NCBI GenBank assembly: GCA_910579145.1
Contig: CAJTTQ010000006.1
Span: 1 to 39,505, forward strand
From: an uncultured Eubacterium sp.
Lineage (GTDB): Bacteria > Bacillota > Clostridia > Lachnospirales > Lachnospiraceae
Reading direction: 5' to 3'
Length of the DNA stretch: 39,505 nucleotides
In this document: one piece after another, positions 1-10,897 of the stretch
How positions within the stretch are numbered: the first letter of the stretch is position 1
Layout of the letters: each line of letters opens with the position of its first letter
Made by a program: the position numbers and the translations under genes
The notes under the pieces: generated by a model
Told to the model about the DNA's origin: nothing
The model's input: the letters and a program-made list of their open reading frames with translations, nothing else
Databases searched by the model: none

Positions 1-177
1 ATCGCTGTAGTTTTCAATATACTCCTGAATTCCTATAATAGGTAGGGAACCTTCAAATAATGTTCCGATCAGATTTTGGTTATTATCTAATACGGCGATA
101 ATTTCAAATTTTCTGCATGGATTGTAGAAGCACCGTTTGCCAATATGACCGGCGCCGAATATAACGACCTGTTCCAT
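1..177 (-). CDS. Partial gene with Rossmann-like N-terminal domain (5' end only)
   Basis: The reverse strand reads from an ATG at 177 to the window edge without a stop, giving 59 residues of the N-terminus. An AGGAGG ribosome site lies just upstream. The protein starts MEQVVIFGAGHIGK, a GxGxxG dinucleotide-binding turn after the first beta strand, followed by an acidic end of strand two (VLDNN). This small N-terminal domain is known in front of many glycan-modifying enzymes such as sugar acyltransferases, FkbM/LicD-type transferases and radical SAM proteins. The radical SAM gene at 28535 carries a similar one. The catalytic part lies outside the window, so no function is assigned. Confidence 0.75.
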   Translation of the reverse strand, partial: MEQVVIFGAGHIGKRCFYNPCRKFEIIAVLDNNQNLIGTLFEGSLPIIGIQEYIENYSD

Positions 178-255
178 TTTAGTTCCTCCTCATGACACGT
201 GCTGGTTTGGTGATATCATCTGCTATCAAGAATTTGAGGTCTGTCAGACCCTTTT

Positions 256-284
256 ATTATATCAGCAATATTGTTGCAATGCAA
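256..284 (-). promoter_or_regulatory. Sigma-A promoter for the minus-strand partial gene
   Basis: Read on the minus strand there is TTGCAT (279-284), a 17-base spacer, and TATAAT (256-261). It points at the ATG at 177. Both boxes and the spacing fit a vegetative promoter. Confidence 0.6.
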
Positions 285-338
285 AGCTTTTTTTCTGGTA
301 CCAAAGGTTGGACTTTTCTCATTGCATAAAATTAAACC

Positions 339-367
339 TTGAAAAAAAACTCTTGTTCGCTTATAAT
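339..367 (+). promoter_or_regulatory. Sigma-A promoter for the topoisomerase genes
   Basis: TTGAAA (339-344), a 17-base spacer, and TATAAT (362-367) form a strong vegetative promoter. It lies about 40 bases before the start of the ParE/GyrB-like gene and is divergent from the minus-strand promoter at 256-284. Confidence 0.7.
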
Positions 368-407
368 TTATTTTTGGGAAATTTAGATCGTTGAAAGGAT
401 GTATGAA

Positions 408-2336
<1,929 letters not shown>

Positions 2337-2355
2337 GAGGGAAATGAGGTAAACT

Positions 2356-4614
2356 ATGAGCCAGTTGAAAGAGAGCGAAAATATTATCCAGTTGGATTTT
2401 TCAGAGGAGATGAAGAACTCGTTCCGCGATTATGCGGTGAGCGTCATCGTCGACCGCGCGCTGCCGGATGTGCGGGACGGATTGAAGCCGGTGCAGCGGA
2501 GGATCTTGTACGCGATGAAGGAATTGGGACTTTCCCCGGATAAGCCGCACCGGAAAAGTGCCCGTATCGTCGGTGATACGATGGGTAAATACCACCCGCA
2601 CGGTGACAGTTCGATTTACGATGCCCTCGTGCATATGACAGAGGACTATTCGCTGAACGCCCCTTTGGTCGACGGCCACGGCAATTTCGGCTCCATCGAC
2701 GGCGACGGCGCGGCGGCGATGCGTTACACCGAAGCGCGGCTGTCGGCAGCAGCTATGACGATGCTGGAAAATTTAGAAAAAGGACTGGTGGAGTTTGGCC
2801 CGAACTTTGATGAGAACGAGAGAGAACCGCTCGTGCTCCCGGCGATGCTGCCAAACCTGTTGATCAATGGGACGACGGGTATCGCGGTCGGTATGGCGAC
2901 CAACATCCCGCCGCACAATCCGGGCGAGGTGATCGATGCTGTGATCGCTTATATGGACCGGCCGGGCATTTCCATACAAAAACTGATGGACTATGTGCCG
3001 GCGCCGGATTTCCCCACGGGCGGGATCATTACAAACGCGTCCGAACTTCCGGCGATTTACGAAAGCGGTGAGGGAAAGATCAAACTCCGCGCGCGCACGG
3101 AGATCGAAAAGGGAGAGAACGGCAGGACGAACATTGTCATAACGGAAATCCCGTATACGGTCTCGGGAAATAAATCAAAGCTGGTAGAAAGTTTGTGTTC
3201 CCTCGTGAAAGACCGTGTTTTCGAGGAGATCTTTGATGTGAGGGACGAGTCGTCCAAAGAGGGCATCCGTGTCGTCATCGAGGTGAAAAAGGGAAGGGAT
3301 ATCGAAAATCTGTTAAACGGACTTTACAAAAAGACACAGATGGAAGACACGTACGGGGTCAATTTATTAGCGATCTCGGGCGGGCAGCCGAACGTATTTA
3401 ACCTAAAATCAATGATCGAGGAGTTCGTACTCTTTCAGGAGGATTTATATACAAAGGAATACCATTTCCAGCTGGAAAAGGCGAAGAAGAGGAGGGAGAT
3501 CGTCGAAGGGCTGATCAAGGCGACCGACGTCATTGACCTGATCATCGAGATCATCCGTGGAAGTTCGTCCATTCAGCAGGCAAAAGCGTGTCTGATCGAG
3601 GGTGTTACCGATGAGATCCGGTTTCGGATGGAAGCATCCAGAAAACAGGCAGAAACTCTTCTCTTTACCGAGGCGCAGGCCGACGCGATCCTGACAATGC
3701 CTCTTAGCAGGCTCATCGGACTGGAAATATTGAAGCTCCATCAGGAAAATGAAAATCTTGCGGAGAACATTGCCAGATATGAAAATGTCCTTTCCGACGT
3801 AAAAGAACTGCACAAAGTGATCAAGGCGAGACTGAGAGAGTATAAGAAGCGGTTTGCCAGGGAGCGGAGGACACAACTGGCAGACGTCAGGGCGAAAGCA
3901 TATGTCGAGGAAGTAAAGGTGGAGGACATTTTTGTATGTATCGACCGTTTTGGATATATGAAAGCGATGGACGAGTCCGCGTTTACAAGAGCATCCGACG
4001 AGGCCAAACAGGAATATCCGCATATCCTGAAAATGAAAAATACGGACAAGATCTGCCTGTTTACGAATCAGGGCAATATGTTCCAGATCAAGGCGGATAA
4101 GCTTCCCAAATGCAAGATCAAAGATAAGGGGGCGCTCGTCCACACGTTCTGCAGGATGTCAAACGACGAGGAAGCGCTTCTATATACCACGTTTGAGGAT
4201 TTATTTGAGTCCATGCTGTTATTTGCGTCAAAAGGCGGGTATATTAAGCTTGTGTCGGGAGCTGGATTTGAAACGAACCGCAGCCAGATCGCGGCGACGA
4301 AGCTGGAGGCAGGTGACGAAGTATGCGGGGTGACCGTCCTGACTGCCGCCGATGTGCTTGCCGGGACGAAAAAAGTCATCCTACTGACCGAAAAAGGACT
4401 TTCGCTCGGATTTCCGATCTGCGAAGTGAGCGAACTCAAAAAGACGAGCCGGGGAGTGAAAGCGATCACGCTCGAACCAGGGGATTCGCTCGACTTCTCT
4501 ACTGTCGTAGAACAAGATGCGGACACATTTGAATACAATGGCAGGATTTTAAACGCAAAACGGGTGCGGAACCGAAAACGCGCGGCAAAAGGGCAAAAAG
4601 CGAACCTGGATTAG
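2356..4614 (+). CDS. parC: Type IIA topoisomerase cleavage subunit (ParC/GyrA-like)
   Basis: This is the DNA-cleaving subunit of the same enzyme, 752 residues. The winged-helix domain carries the active-site tyrosine in AMRYTEARL (Tyr124). The quinolone-contact region reads HPHGDSSIYD, with Ser85 and Asp89 at the places of E. coli GyrA Ser83 and Asp87, so it has the sensitive-type residues. A tower and long coiled-coil region follow (about residues 340-500), then a beta-pinwheel. The pinwheel lacks a clear GyrA box (QRRGGKG); the nearest remnant is KTSRGVKA. That favours a decatenating topoisomerase IV over a supercoiling gyrase, as an inference. A GAGGT ribosome site precedes ATG 2356. It is co-transcribed with the ATPase subunit. 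Confidence 0.9.
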   Translation: MSQLKESENIIQLDFSEEMKNSFRDYAVSVIVDRALPDVRDGLKPVQRRILYAMKELGLSPDKPHRKSARIVGDTMGKYHPHGDSSIYDALVHMTEDYSLNAPLVDGHGNFGSIDGDGAAAMRYTEARLSAAAMTMLENLEKGLVEFGPNFDENEREPLVLPAMLPNLLINGTTGIAVGMATNIPPHNPGEVIDAVIAYMDRPGISIQKLMDYVPAPDFPTGGIITNASELPAIYESGEGKIKLRARTEIEKGENGRTNIVITEIPYTVSGNKSKLVESLCSLVKDRVFEEIFDVRDESSKEGIRVVIEVKKGRDIENLLNGLYKKTQMEDTYGVNLLAISGGQPNVFNLKSMIEEFVLFQEDLYTKEYHFQLEKAKKRREIVEGLIKATDVIDLIIEIIRGSSSIQQAKACLIEGVTDEIRFRMEASRKQAETLLFTEAQADAILTMPLSRLIGLEILKLHQENENLAENIARYENVLSDVKELHKVIKARLREYKKRFARERRTQLADVRAKAYVEEVKVEDIFVCIDRFGYMKAMDESAFTRASDEAKQEYPHILKMKNTDKICLFTNQGNMFQIKADKLPKCKIKDKGALVHTFCRMSNDEEALLYTTFEDLFESMLLFASKGGYIKLVSGAGFETNRSQIAATKLEAGDEVCGVTVLTAADVLAGTKKVILLTEKGLSLGFPICEVSELKKTSRGVKAITLEPGDSLDFSTVVEQDADTFEYNGRILNAKRVRNRKRAAKGQKANLD

Positions 4615-4656
4615 CAGATGGGCACGTGGTGGACATAAGTTTTTTCGCTTGCCTGT

Positions 4657-4683
4657 TAAGGGTTTTGCGAAAACATCCGATAC
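4657..4683 (+). promoter_or_regulatory. Sigma-28 (FliA/SigD) promoter before flgM
   Basis: TAAG (4657-4660), a 15-base spacer, and TCCGATAC (4676-4683) match the flagellar sigma-28 pattern. The same pattern occurs before flaG and before flagellin in this window. It starts about 45 bases upstream of flgM. Confidence 0.65.
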
Positions 4684-4729
4684 ATATTGTAAGAAACGTA
4701 AAAATAATGAGAATTAGGTGGTGAACATT

Positions 4730-5002
4730 ATGAGAATAGATGCGTACATGCAGGTAAATCAGCTTTACCAGTCGAGTAAGCCGAAATCGGCATCAAAATC
4801 AAAGTCGGCGGCTTCTGCAAATGACAGTCTTGAGATTTCCAGCATCGCAAAGGATTATCAGGTGGCAAAGAAAGCGGCTGCCGAAGTACCTGATGTTCGG
4901 GAAGATAAGGTGAAAGACATTATGGAGAGAATGAAAGCGGGCACGTACAATGTTTCGATAGAGGATGTTGCGGAGAATTTGGCGGAACGCCTGCTTGGAT
5001 AA
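4730..5002 (+). CDS. flgM: Anti-sigma-28 factor FlgM
   Basis: FlgM binds the flagellar sigma factor FliA/SigD and holds late genes off until the hook-basal body is built. The 90-residue product has the family layout: a charged, flexible, Ser/Lys/Ala-rich N-terminal half, then the sigma-binding C-terminal half with PDVREDKV, MKAGTYNV and IEDVAENLAERLL. ATG 4730 is chosen because AGGTGG lies about 7 bases before it; in-frame GTGs at 4718 and 4721 fall inside that ribosome site. It is the first gene after a sigma-28 promoter, so the anti-sigma factor is itself in the regulon it controls. flgN follows 20 bases later. Confidence 0.93.
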   Translation: MRIDAYMQVNQLYQSSKPKSASKSKSAASANDSLEISSIAKDYQVAKKAAAEVPDVREDKVKDIMERMKAGTYNVSIEDVAENLAERLLG

Positions 5003-5022
5003 GCAGCTAGGAGGATGTCGCT

Positions 5023-5538
5023 TTGGCGAGTTTGATCGAGGAATTGGTAAGTACTCTTGATCGGGAAGACCGGCTGTATACAGATTTGATTCCGATTCAG
5101 GAGAAGAAATTGAGGGCGATCGTCACAAATGATCTGGAAACGATCGGCAAGCTGGCGGAGGAAGAGCAGACGCTGGTTGACGAAGTGGGGATGTTGGAAG
5201 CGAAGAGAATGCGGATTACCGATGATATTGCGACGGTATTAGGCAAGCCGCAGGGGACGATGAAACTGGAACAGATCGTCCAGACGCTAAAAAACCAGCC
5301 GGATGAACAAAAGAAACTACAGGAACTGCATGACCGGCTGCGACGGACGATAGCCAGACTGCAGGAACTAAATGTTCAGAATAAAGACTTGTTAGACCAG
5401 GTTTTGGAAATGGTTGAATTTAATATGAATGTGATTAGAAGTACACGGATGTCTTCGGGAAGCAGTAATTATTCAAGCAGTGCCGCCCAGGTGGATTTAC
5501 CTGATATGGAAGCGGGCATGTTTGATGCGAAACAATGA
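5023..5538 (+). CDS. flgN: FlgN-family export chaperone for hook-filament junction proteins
   Basis: FlgN-type chaperones escort FlgK and FlgL to the flagellar export gate. The 171-residue product is almost entirely helical with heptad-like leucines and no signal peptide. It starts LIEELVSTLDREDRLYTDL, the typical FlgN opening, and ends in a low-complexity Ser/Asn/Ala tail. The start is TTG 5023, set by AGGAGG (5009-5014) 8 bases upstream; an ATG at 5015 is out of frame and soon stops. Its place between flgM and flgK matches the usual flgM-flgN-flgK-flgL order. Sequence identity within this family is low, so the call rests on fold pattern plus position. Confidence 0.88.
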   Translation: MASLIEELVSTLDREDRLYTDLIPIQEKKLRAIVTNDLETIGKLAEEEQTLVDEVGMLEAKRMRITDDIATVLGKPQGTMKLEQIVQTLKNQPDEQKKLQELHDRLRRTIARLQELNVQNKDLLDQVLEMVEFNMNVIRSTRMSSGSSNYSSSAAQVDLPDMEAGMFDAKQ

Positions 5539-5556
5539 GCATGCCTCGTTGTTGAA

Positions 5557-5614
5557 CAGTAGAAGTTCTACTGCCCCATCTTCGTGTACTTCTACTATGT
5601 TTACAATAAGTAGA
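5557..5614. repeat. Cluster of TCTACT/AGTAGA inverted repeats before flgK
   Basis: A perfect 8-base inverted repeat with a single central base (CAGTAGAA G TTCTACTG) spans 5557-5573. A second arm pair, TTCTACT at 5590-5596 and AGTAGA at 5609-5614, could form another hairpin with a 12-base loop. The four arms are versions of one hexamer. The block fills the flgN-flgK gap, so it may be an operator, an RNA structure or a processing site. No U-run follows, so it is not an intrinsic terminator. Confidence 0.5.
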
Positions 5615-5639
5615 TGATCGAGACAGAAAGAGGTAAGTT

Positions 5640-7430
5640 ATGGGTAATTTATTTGCAAGTTTCAATACAGGCGTATCGGGATTACATTCAGCGCAGACTT
5701 CTTTGAACACAACAGCGCATAATCTGGCGAACGCCACGACAGAAGGTCATTCGAGACAGCAGGTCATGGTGACAGATGCGTTTTACACGACCCGGTACGG
5801 TGCTTATTCCAACCGCATGCAGGTCGGAATGGGAACGGATGTGGCGATGATCCGTCAGGTGCGTAATAAGTTTTTAGATGCAGAGTATCGGTTGCAGCTT
5901 GGCAGGGAAAGCTTTTATCAAGCGCAGTACAAAGCTGTTACGGAGATTGAAGAAGTCTTCGGGGAAATGGAAGGGGAGGAATTTTTGGATGTACTGGGAG
6001 AGGGGCTGTGGAAAGCCATTGCCAACCTACAGGAAAATCCGCAGGATATCGTGGCCCGGACGGAGTTGGTATCCGTGGCGTCCCAGTTTATCGATCGAGC
6101 CAGGACTCTTCAAAACCATTTGTACGAGTATCAGAAAAATATGAATCAGGATATACAGAATCAGGTCAAGGATATCAATGATATTGTTTCGCAGATACGC
6201 GATTATAATATGCTGATCCGCAAATTTGAGGCGACCGGCGAACAGGCAAACGATTACCGCGATGCCAGAAATGTTCTTTTGGATCGTTTGGGTTCTTATA
6301 TCAATTACAAACAGATCGAGGAGAGAGACGGTACCATTTCTATCTATGCCGAAGGAAATTATCTCCTGGAGGGCAATGTGCAGTACAAACTGTCGACGGC
6401 GTATGAAAGTGAGACGTCGAAACTGCTCAAGCCGGTGTGGGAGATCGGCGGCGATAACTTTTTTATCCGCGATCAGCTATATTATTCGGTAGAAGACAAA
6501 ACGGACACGGGTTCCCTCAAGGGACTTCTCGTGGCGAGAGGATCGCATACGACCGATTATACATATATGCCGAAGAAACCAAAAGAAGAAGATTTCCAGA
6601 ATGAAGACGGGGTATTGGACGAGAGAGCATACGCCAAGGCGATGGAGCAGTATGACGGAGAAGTGGAAATATACAATCAAACGGTCCAGCCATCCATTAT
6701 CATGACGGTGCAGGCGCAGTTTGACCAGCTCATTCATGGCGTCGTGACGATGTTAAATGATTCGTTTTGTCCAAACAAAGAGATCGAGATCGAGATGCCG
6801 GACGGCACGAAACAGATGATCACGGTATTGGATACGGAAAAGGCAGCGGTCGGAGACGACGCAGACAAGACGGTAGGAACCGAACTATTTGTCAGACGTT
6901 CGACATCGCGATATACCGAAGTAGAAGTGATGATTCCGGGCGAGACAAAGCCGGTAAAGGTATATCAGTATACCCCGGAGGATTCTTCTGACCGCTATAC
7001 GCTTTACACGCTCGATCAGCTGGAGGTGAATCCGGAACTTCTCAGGGATCCTTCCAAGCTTCCGCTGACTGCGAATCCGTCGGATGAACATGCCGATGGA
7101 TTTGAGTGGGATCTGTGTGAGGATATTATGAAAAAATGGCAGGAGGACTTCAGTGCGCTGGATCCAAATTCACTGGCGACGTATGATTTCAACGATTACT
7201 ATGGCGCTCTCGTCGGACAGTTCGCGACTCAGGGAGATATATGGCGAGGGATCATCTATAATCAGGAGAGTACAGTGTTTGCCGTTGAGGGAGAGAGGCA
7301 GAATGTGATGGGAGTTGCGACGGACGAGGAGCTTTCCGACCTGATCAAATTCCAGCAGTGCTACAATGCGTCTTCCCGCTATATAACGGTAGTGGATGAG
7401 ATGATCGAGCATTTGATCACGCGTTTATAA
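5640..7430 (+). CDS. flgK: Flagellar hook-associated protein FlgK (first copy)
   Basis: FlgK (HAP1) forms the first junction ring between hook and filament. The 596-residue product has the conserved N-terminal rod/hook signature (FNTGVSGLHSAQTSLNTTAHNL, then NATTEGHSRQ) and a matching C-terminal helix (SDLIKFQQCYNASSRYITVV, DEMIEHLI). Both ends form the coiled-coil D0 domain. The middle (about 300-520) is variable and probably surface exposed. ATG 5640 has AGAGGT upstream. A second, clearly different flgK follows 64 bases later. Length is within the Firmicute FlgK range. Confidence 0.95.
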   Translation: MGNLFASFNTGVSGLHSAQTSLNTTAHNLANATTEGHSRQQVMVTDAFYTTRYGAYSNRMQVGMGTDVAMIRQVRNKFLDAEYRLQLGRESFYQAQYKAVTEIEEVFGEMEGEEFLDVLGEGLWKAIANLQENPQDIVARTELVSVASQFIDRARTLQNHLYEYQKNMNQDIQNQVKDINDIVSQIRDYNMLIRKFEATGEQANDYRDARNVLLDRLGSYINYKQIEERDGTISIYAEGNYLLEGNVQYKLSTAYESETSKLLKPVWEIGGDNFFIRDQLYYSVEDKTDTGSLKGLLVARGSHTTDYTYMPKKPKEEDFQNEDGVLDERAYAKAMEQYDGEVEIYNQTVQPSIIMTVQAQFDQLIHGVVTMLNDSFCPNKEIEIEMPDGTKQMITVLDTEKAAVGDDADKTVGTELFVRRSTSRYTEVEVMIPGETKPVKVYQYTPEDSSDRYTLYTLDQLEVNPELLRDPSKLPLTANPSDEHADGFEWDLCEDIMKKWQEDFSALDPNSLATYDFNDYYGALVGQFATQGDIWRGIIYNQESTVFAVEGERQNVMGVATDEELSDLIKFQQCYNASSRYITVVDEMIEHLITRL

Positions 7431-7494
7431 CATAGAGCGCAGTAAGACGATACGAGGCAAATAATTATTTTGTAGGAAGAAATGGAGAGATAAT

Positions 7495-9369
7495 ATGGGA
7501 TTTGGAACATTTCAGGGACTAGAGATTGCAAAATCAGGTATGATGGCATACAACGTTTCCATGCAGACGGCGGCACATAACCTTGCCAATATAGGGACAA
7601 ATGGATATTCCCGCCAGGTTGTGCGCACATCCGCGCAGACGCGGCACGTAAGTTCGATCAAAGTGGTTGGCTCCGGCGTTTGTGTGCAAGGGATTGAACG
7701 GATGCACAATGAATACTACGATACAAAGTTTGAGAAGGCGACGGCGACGTTTGGCAAATACAGCACGCACGCCTATTATCTGAATGAGATACAGAGAAAG
7801 CTGTATTCTGCGGATGATAAGACGGGGGGCATCACGAATGCGTTTGATACTTTTTGTACGTCCCTGACGCAGCTGCCGGACAATGCCGGCGAGCAGTCAT
7901 GGCGCAAAAAAGTGATCTCTTACGGCGATACATTTACGCGTTTCGTGCAGGAGACAGCGACGTATCTTCAGAATCTGCAGGATGAGGCAAATGTGCAGAT
8001 CAAATCGAGTGTGGATCAGATCAACGCCATTGCCGATCAGATCGTGTCTGTGACAAAGCAGATCAATACACTTGAGGCGTATGGCAATATTGCCAACGAT
8101 CTGCGCGACCAGCGGACGGTGCTTTTGGATGAATTGTCGGAATACTGCAACATAAAAGTGCTCGAAGAGGCGCCGGCGGAAGGGGTCGGTATGAACCGTT
8201 TTTATGTATATATCGATGGCGCTACATTGATCGATACGCTGGATGTGAATAAACTAGTAATTACAGAAAATGAAAATACAAAGAATATCAATGATATCGA
8301 TGGTTTATACAACGTAACATGGGCCGATGGAACGCCATTCCATCCGTACAGTTCGACGCTGGGGGGAACACTGCAGGCGCTGTTTCAGGTAAGAGATGGA
8401 AATAATGCCACGACACTGCACGGCCTGGCACAAAAAGGAAGCCTGACCAATGACAAGGAAGGCAATCTTGTGGTTACGATGACCAGTGCGAACATCAACG
8501 ACGTGAACCTGCTCAATATCCCGGCAGACGACGGCGAGATCACGATCGGTAATTACACATACAACTACAAGGATTTCAAAGTGGATGTCTCGGAAACTGG
8601 TGAGTTCTCCTATACATTTACACTCAAGAATGATATTTCTGCCAGCCAGGCAACGGTACTTGAGCGCGCGGTCAATGAGGGCCGTCAGATGATCGTCGGC
8701 GATAGTGTGGATTATAAAGGGGTGCCATATTATATGGCGCAGCTCAATGAGTTTGTCAGGACATACGCGCAGGCATTTAACGGCGCTCATAAAGAGGGGT
8801 ATGATGCCAACGGAAATAAGGGGATCGACTTCTTTAATGCGACGGTGCCGGCTACCGGTGACAATTACATCTTTACCCAGAAAGATAAAGACGGCCATTA
8901 CAGTTCATTTACTTCCGTGGCCCAGAAAGAAGAAAACGGAAGTTATACAGGAAGCTACTATTATATGACGGCGCTGAATGTGCGCATTACCGATGCCGTG
9001 TTGGAAGATCAGAATTTATTTGCCTGCTACTCCGAATATTTACCAGGCGAATCACAGAACATAAACATACATGCGTTAGCAATTCTAAAAGATGATTCGA
9101 AGATGTTCCTGCATGGAGCGCCGGATGCGTTCCTTCAGTCTTTCACGGCGGATATCGCCGTTGACTGCCAGAAGGCGCAGACGTTGCAGGAAAGCCAGAA
9201 AAATATTAAGGATGCCGTGGCGTTGCAGCGGCAGTCCGTGTCCGGAGCGGACGAGGACGAGGAAACAGAGAATCTCCTCACGTTCCAGCGACTTACGTTC
9301 CACCAGTATAAAGTGTTGTCCGTTATGAATGAAGTGTTGGATAAGCTGATCAACCAGACAGCGGTATAA
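7495..9369 (+). CDS. flgK: Flagellar hook-associated protein FlgK (second copy)
   Basis: This is a second HAP1-type protein of 624 residues. The N-terminus has FQGLEIAKSGMMAYNVSMQ and AAHNLANIGTNGYSRQ; the C-terminus has ENLLTFQRLTFHQYKVLSVM and EVLDKLINQ, the FlgK end motif. It differs from the first copy over most of its length, so it is an old paralogue rather than a recent duplication. GGAGAG precedes ATG 7495. The two proteins may form adjoining junction rings or a mixed ring; which one contacts FlgL cannot be told from sequence. Confidence 0.93.
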   Translation: MGFGTFQGLEIAKSGMMAYNVSMQTAAHNLANIGTNGYSRQVVRTSAQTRHVSSIKVVGSGVCVQGIERMHNEYYDTKFEKATATFGKYSTHAYYLNEIQRKLYSADDKTGGITNAFDTFCTSLTQLPDNAGEQSWRKKVISYGDTFTRFVQETATYLQNLQDEANVQIKSSVDQINAIADQIVSVTKQINTLEAYGNIANDLRDQRTVLLDELSEYCNIKVLEEAPAEGVGMNRFYVYIDGATLIDTLDVNKLVITENENTKNINDIDGLYNVTWADGTPFHPYSSTLGGTLQALFQVRDGNNATTLHGLAQKGSLTNDKEGNLVVTMTSANINDVNLLNIPADDGEITIGNYTYNYKDFKVDVSETGEFSYTFTLKNDISASQATVLERAVNEGRQMIVGDSVDYKGVPYYMAQLNEFVRTYAQAFNGAHKEGYDANGNKGIDFFNATVPATGDNYIFTQKDKDGHYSSFTSVAQKEENGSYTGSYYYMTALNVRITDAVLEDQNLFACYSEYLPGESQNINIHALAILKDDSKMFLHGAPDAFLQSFTADIAVDCQKAQTLQESQKNIKDAVALQRQSVSGADEDEETENLLTFQRLTFHQYKVLSVMNEVLDKLINQTAV

Positions 9370-9393
9370 TGAAAGAAAGGTCGTGGATGCCAA

Positions 9394-10878
9394 ATGAGAA
9401 TAACCAATAATATGATGCGGAATAATTCCCTGCTCCATATACAGAGAAATAAGGTGTCGTATAATAAGTACTTTGAACAATATGCGACAGAGAAAAAGAT
9501 ACAGAAGCCGTCGGATGATCCGACAATTGCCGTGCGCGCCCTGAAATACCGTACGACAATGGTAGAAATCAGGCAGTATATTTCCAACTGTACCGATGCG
9601 CAGAACTGGATGGATGCGACAGAGGAGCCGATGAAGAAAGCAAATGAAATCCTTGATACGATGATCGAGTATGTGACGAATGCGGCCAATGACCCGAACA
9701 ATGCTGACGACCGTGCGATGATCGCGCAGCAGTTAAAGGAGTATTGTGGATTCATCTTTGAGCAGAATGCGAATTCGGACTATGCCGGGCGCTATCTTTT
9801 CACCGGATACCGCACCGATCTGCCGCTTTTATTCGATAATGCGCAGACAGATACGACGTATACGATCACGGAAGAATTGGAGATCAATTCGATCGAAAAT
9901 AGTTCGTTTGTATACGGTCAGCCAGTGTATGGGGATACAAAAACAGCCGATGACTATGCAAATGAAGCATCTGAGTTTTTGACGACCCACCGCATTATGG
10001 TATCCTATAATAATTGCGACTCGCAGGATGTGACGGTGACCTATAAAGATGTGAAAGGTGAAAGTCATACGATCACAGCTGTTACGAAAAGTATTCCGGA
10101 GAATTCCGTTTTTAATGAGCAATATATGCCGGGACCGGATGAAGTTTATTTTGTACCTGAGACGGGGGAACTTGTTTTTGGACAGAATGTATATGATTCC
10201 GTGCGCGCGGGATCTGACCTGAGCGTCCGTTACCAAAAAACAAATTTTGAAAAAATGGATATTCGTCCGGAACATTATTTTGACTGCCGTGCGGTAAATA
10301 ACGTAACGGGAGTTACGAGGGATTATGCCAATGTCAAGGGACAAAAGATAAATTATCAGATCAATTTCAGTCAAATGCTGACTGTCAATACGCTCGGGTG
10401 TAACGCTTTTGATACATCTATAGGCAGGGTTGTGGATCAGATTGATGGTGTGATCAATGATCTGGATATCATGGAACAGAACCAGATCGCGATCAAAAAA
10501 CGTATTGCGGACTGTGATCCGGGTGATAAGGAAACGCTGGCGAGCCTGCAGGAGCTTTATGATCAGATCGGAACACAGATCGCGCTGCAGAATACCGTTC
10601 TCACGAATACGTATTCACACGCCATAACGGTGTTCCAGAAGGCAAAAAATAAATTGAATGTCGCAGTGGCAGAACATGGTTCCCGATATAACCGTATGGA
10701 TATGACGAAAAACCAGTTGGAGATTTTAGAGATTGATACAGATGAGGCAAAATCCGAAAATGAAAATGTGGATCTGGAGGAAGTACTCGTCAATTATACG
10801 GAAGCAGACCTGCTCTATCAGGCGACGCTTCAGGCGACATCGAAAATACTCGGAACGTCGCTGCTCGACTTTATCTAA
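9394..10878 (+). CDS. flgL: Flagellar hook-associated protein FlgL
   Basis: FlgL (HAP3) is the second junction protein, next to the filament. The N-terminus MRITNNMMRNNSLLHIQRN and KKIQKPSDDP are diagnostic, as is the C-terminal helix (VLVNYTEADLLYQATLQATSK ending LGTSLLDFI). At 494 residues it is much longer than the roughly 300-residue enterobacterial FlgL. The extra length lies in the middle (about 150-330), where an Asp/Thr/Tyr-rich beta-type region suggests an added exposed domain. It follows flgK by 24 bases and precedes fliW by 19. Confidence 0.94.
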   Translation: MRITNNMMRNNSLLHIQRNKVSYNKYFEQYATEKKIQKPSDDPTIAVRALKYRTTMVEIRQYISNCTDAQNWMDATEEPMKKANEILDTMIEYVTNAANDPNNADDRAMIAQQLKEYCGFIFEQNANSDYAGRYLFTGYRTDLPLLFDNAQTDTTYTITEELEINSIENSSFVYGQPVYGDTKTADDYANEASEFLTTHRIMVSYNNCDSQDVTVTYKDVKGESHTITAVTKSIPENSVFNEQYMPGPDEVYFVPETGELVFGQNVYDSVRAGSDLSVRYQKTNFEKMDIRPEHYFDCRAVNNVTGVTRDYANVKGQKINYQINFSQMLTVNTLGCNAFDTSIGRVVDQIDGVINDLDIMEQNQIAIKKRIADCDPGDKETLASLQELYDQIGTQIALQNTVLTNTYSHAITVFQKAKNKLNVAVAEHGSRYNRMDMTKNQLEILEIDTDEAKSENENVDLEEVLVNYTEADLLYQATLQATSKILGTSLLDFI

Positions 10879-10897
10879 GGAGAAATGAGGTGCTGAT

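Noticed and set aside
3445..4143. Long minus-strand open frame (232 codons) inside the ParC-like gene
   Set aside because: It is fully antisense to a well-conserved gene, has no ribosome site and encodes no recognisable motif.
4661..4675. GTTTTGCGAAAAC as a terminator for the topoisomerase operon
   Set aside because: The stem is only five AT-rich pairs with no T-run and falls inside the spacer of the sigma-28 promoter.
7440..7494. Sigma-28 promoter between the two flgK genes
   Set aside because: GACGATAC at about 7446 resembles a -10 box, but no TAAA-like box lies at 14-16 bases.
8305..8898. Minus-strand open frame (197 codons) inside the second flgK
   Set aside because: Antisense shadow of the FlgK frame; no family features or start signals.
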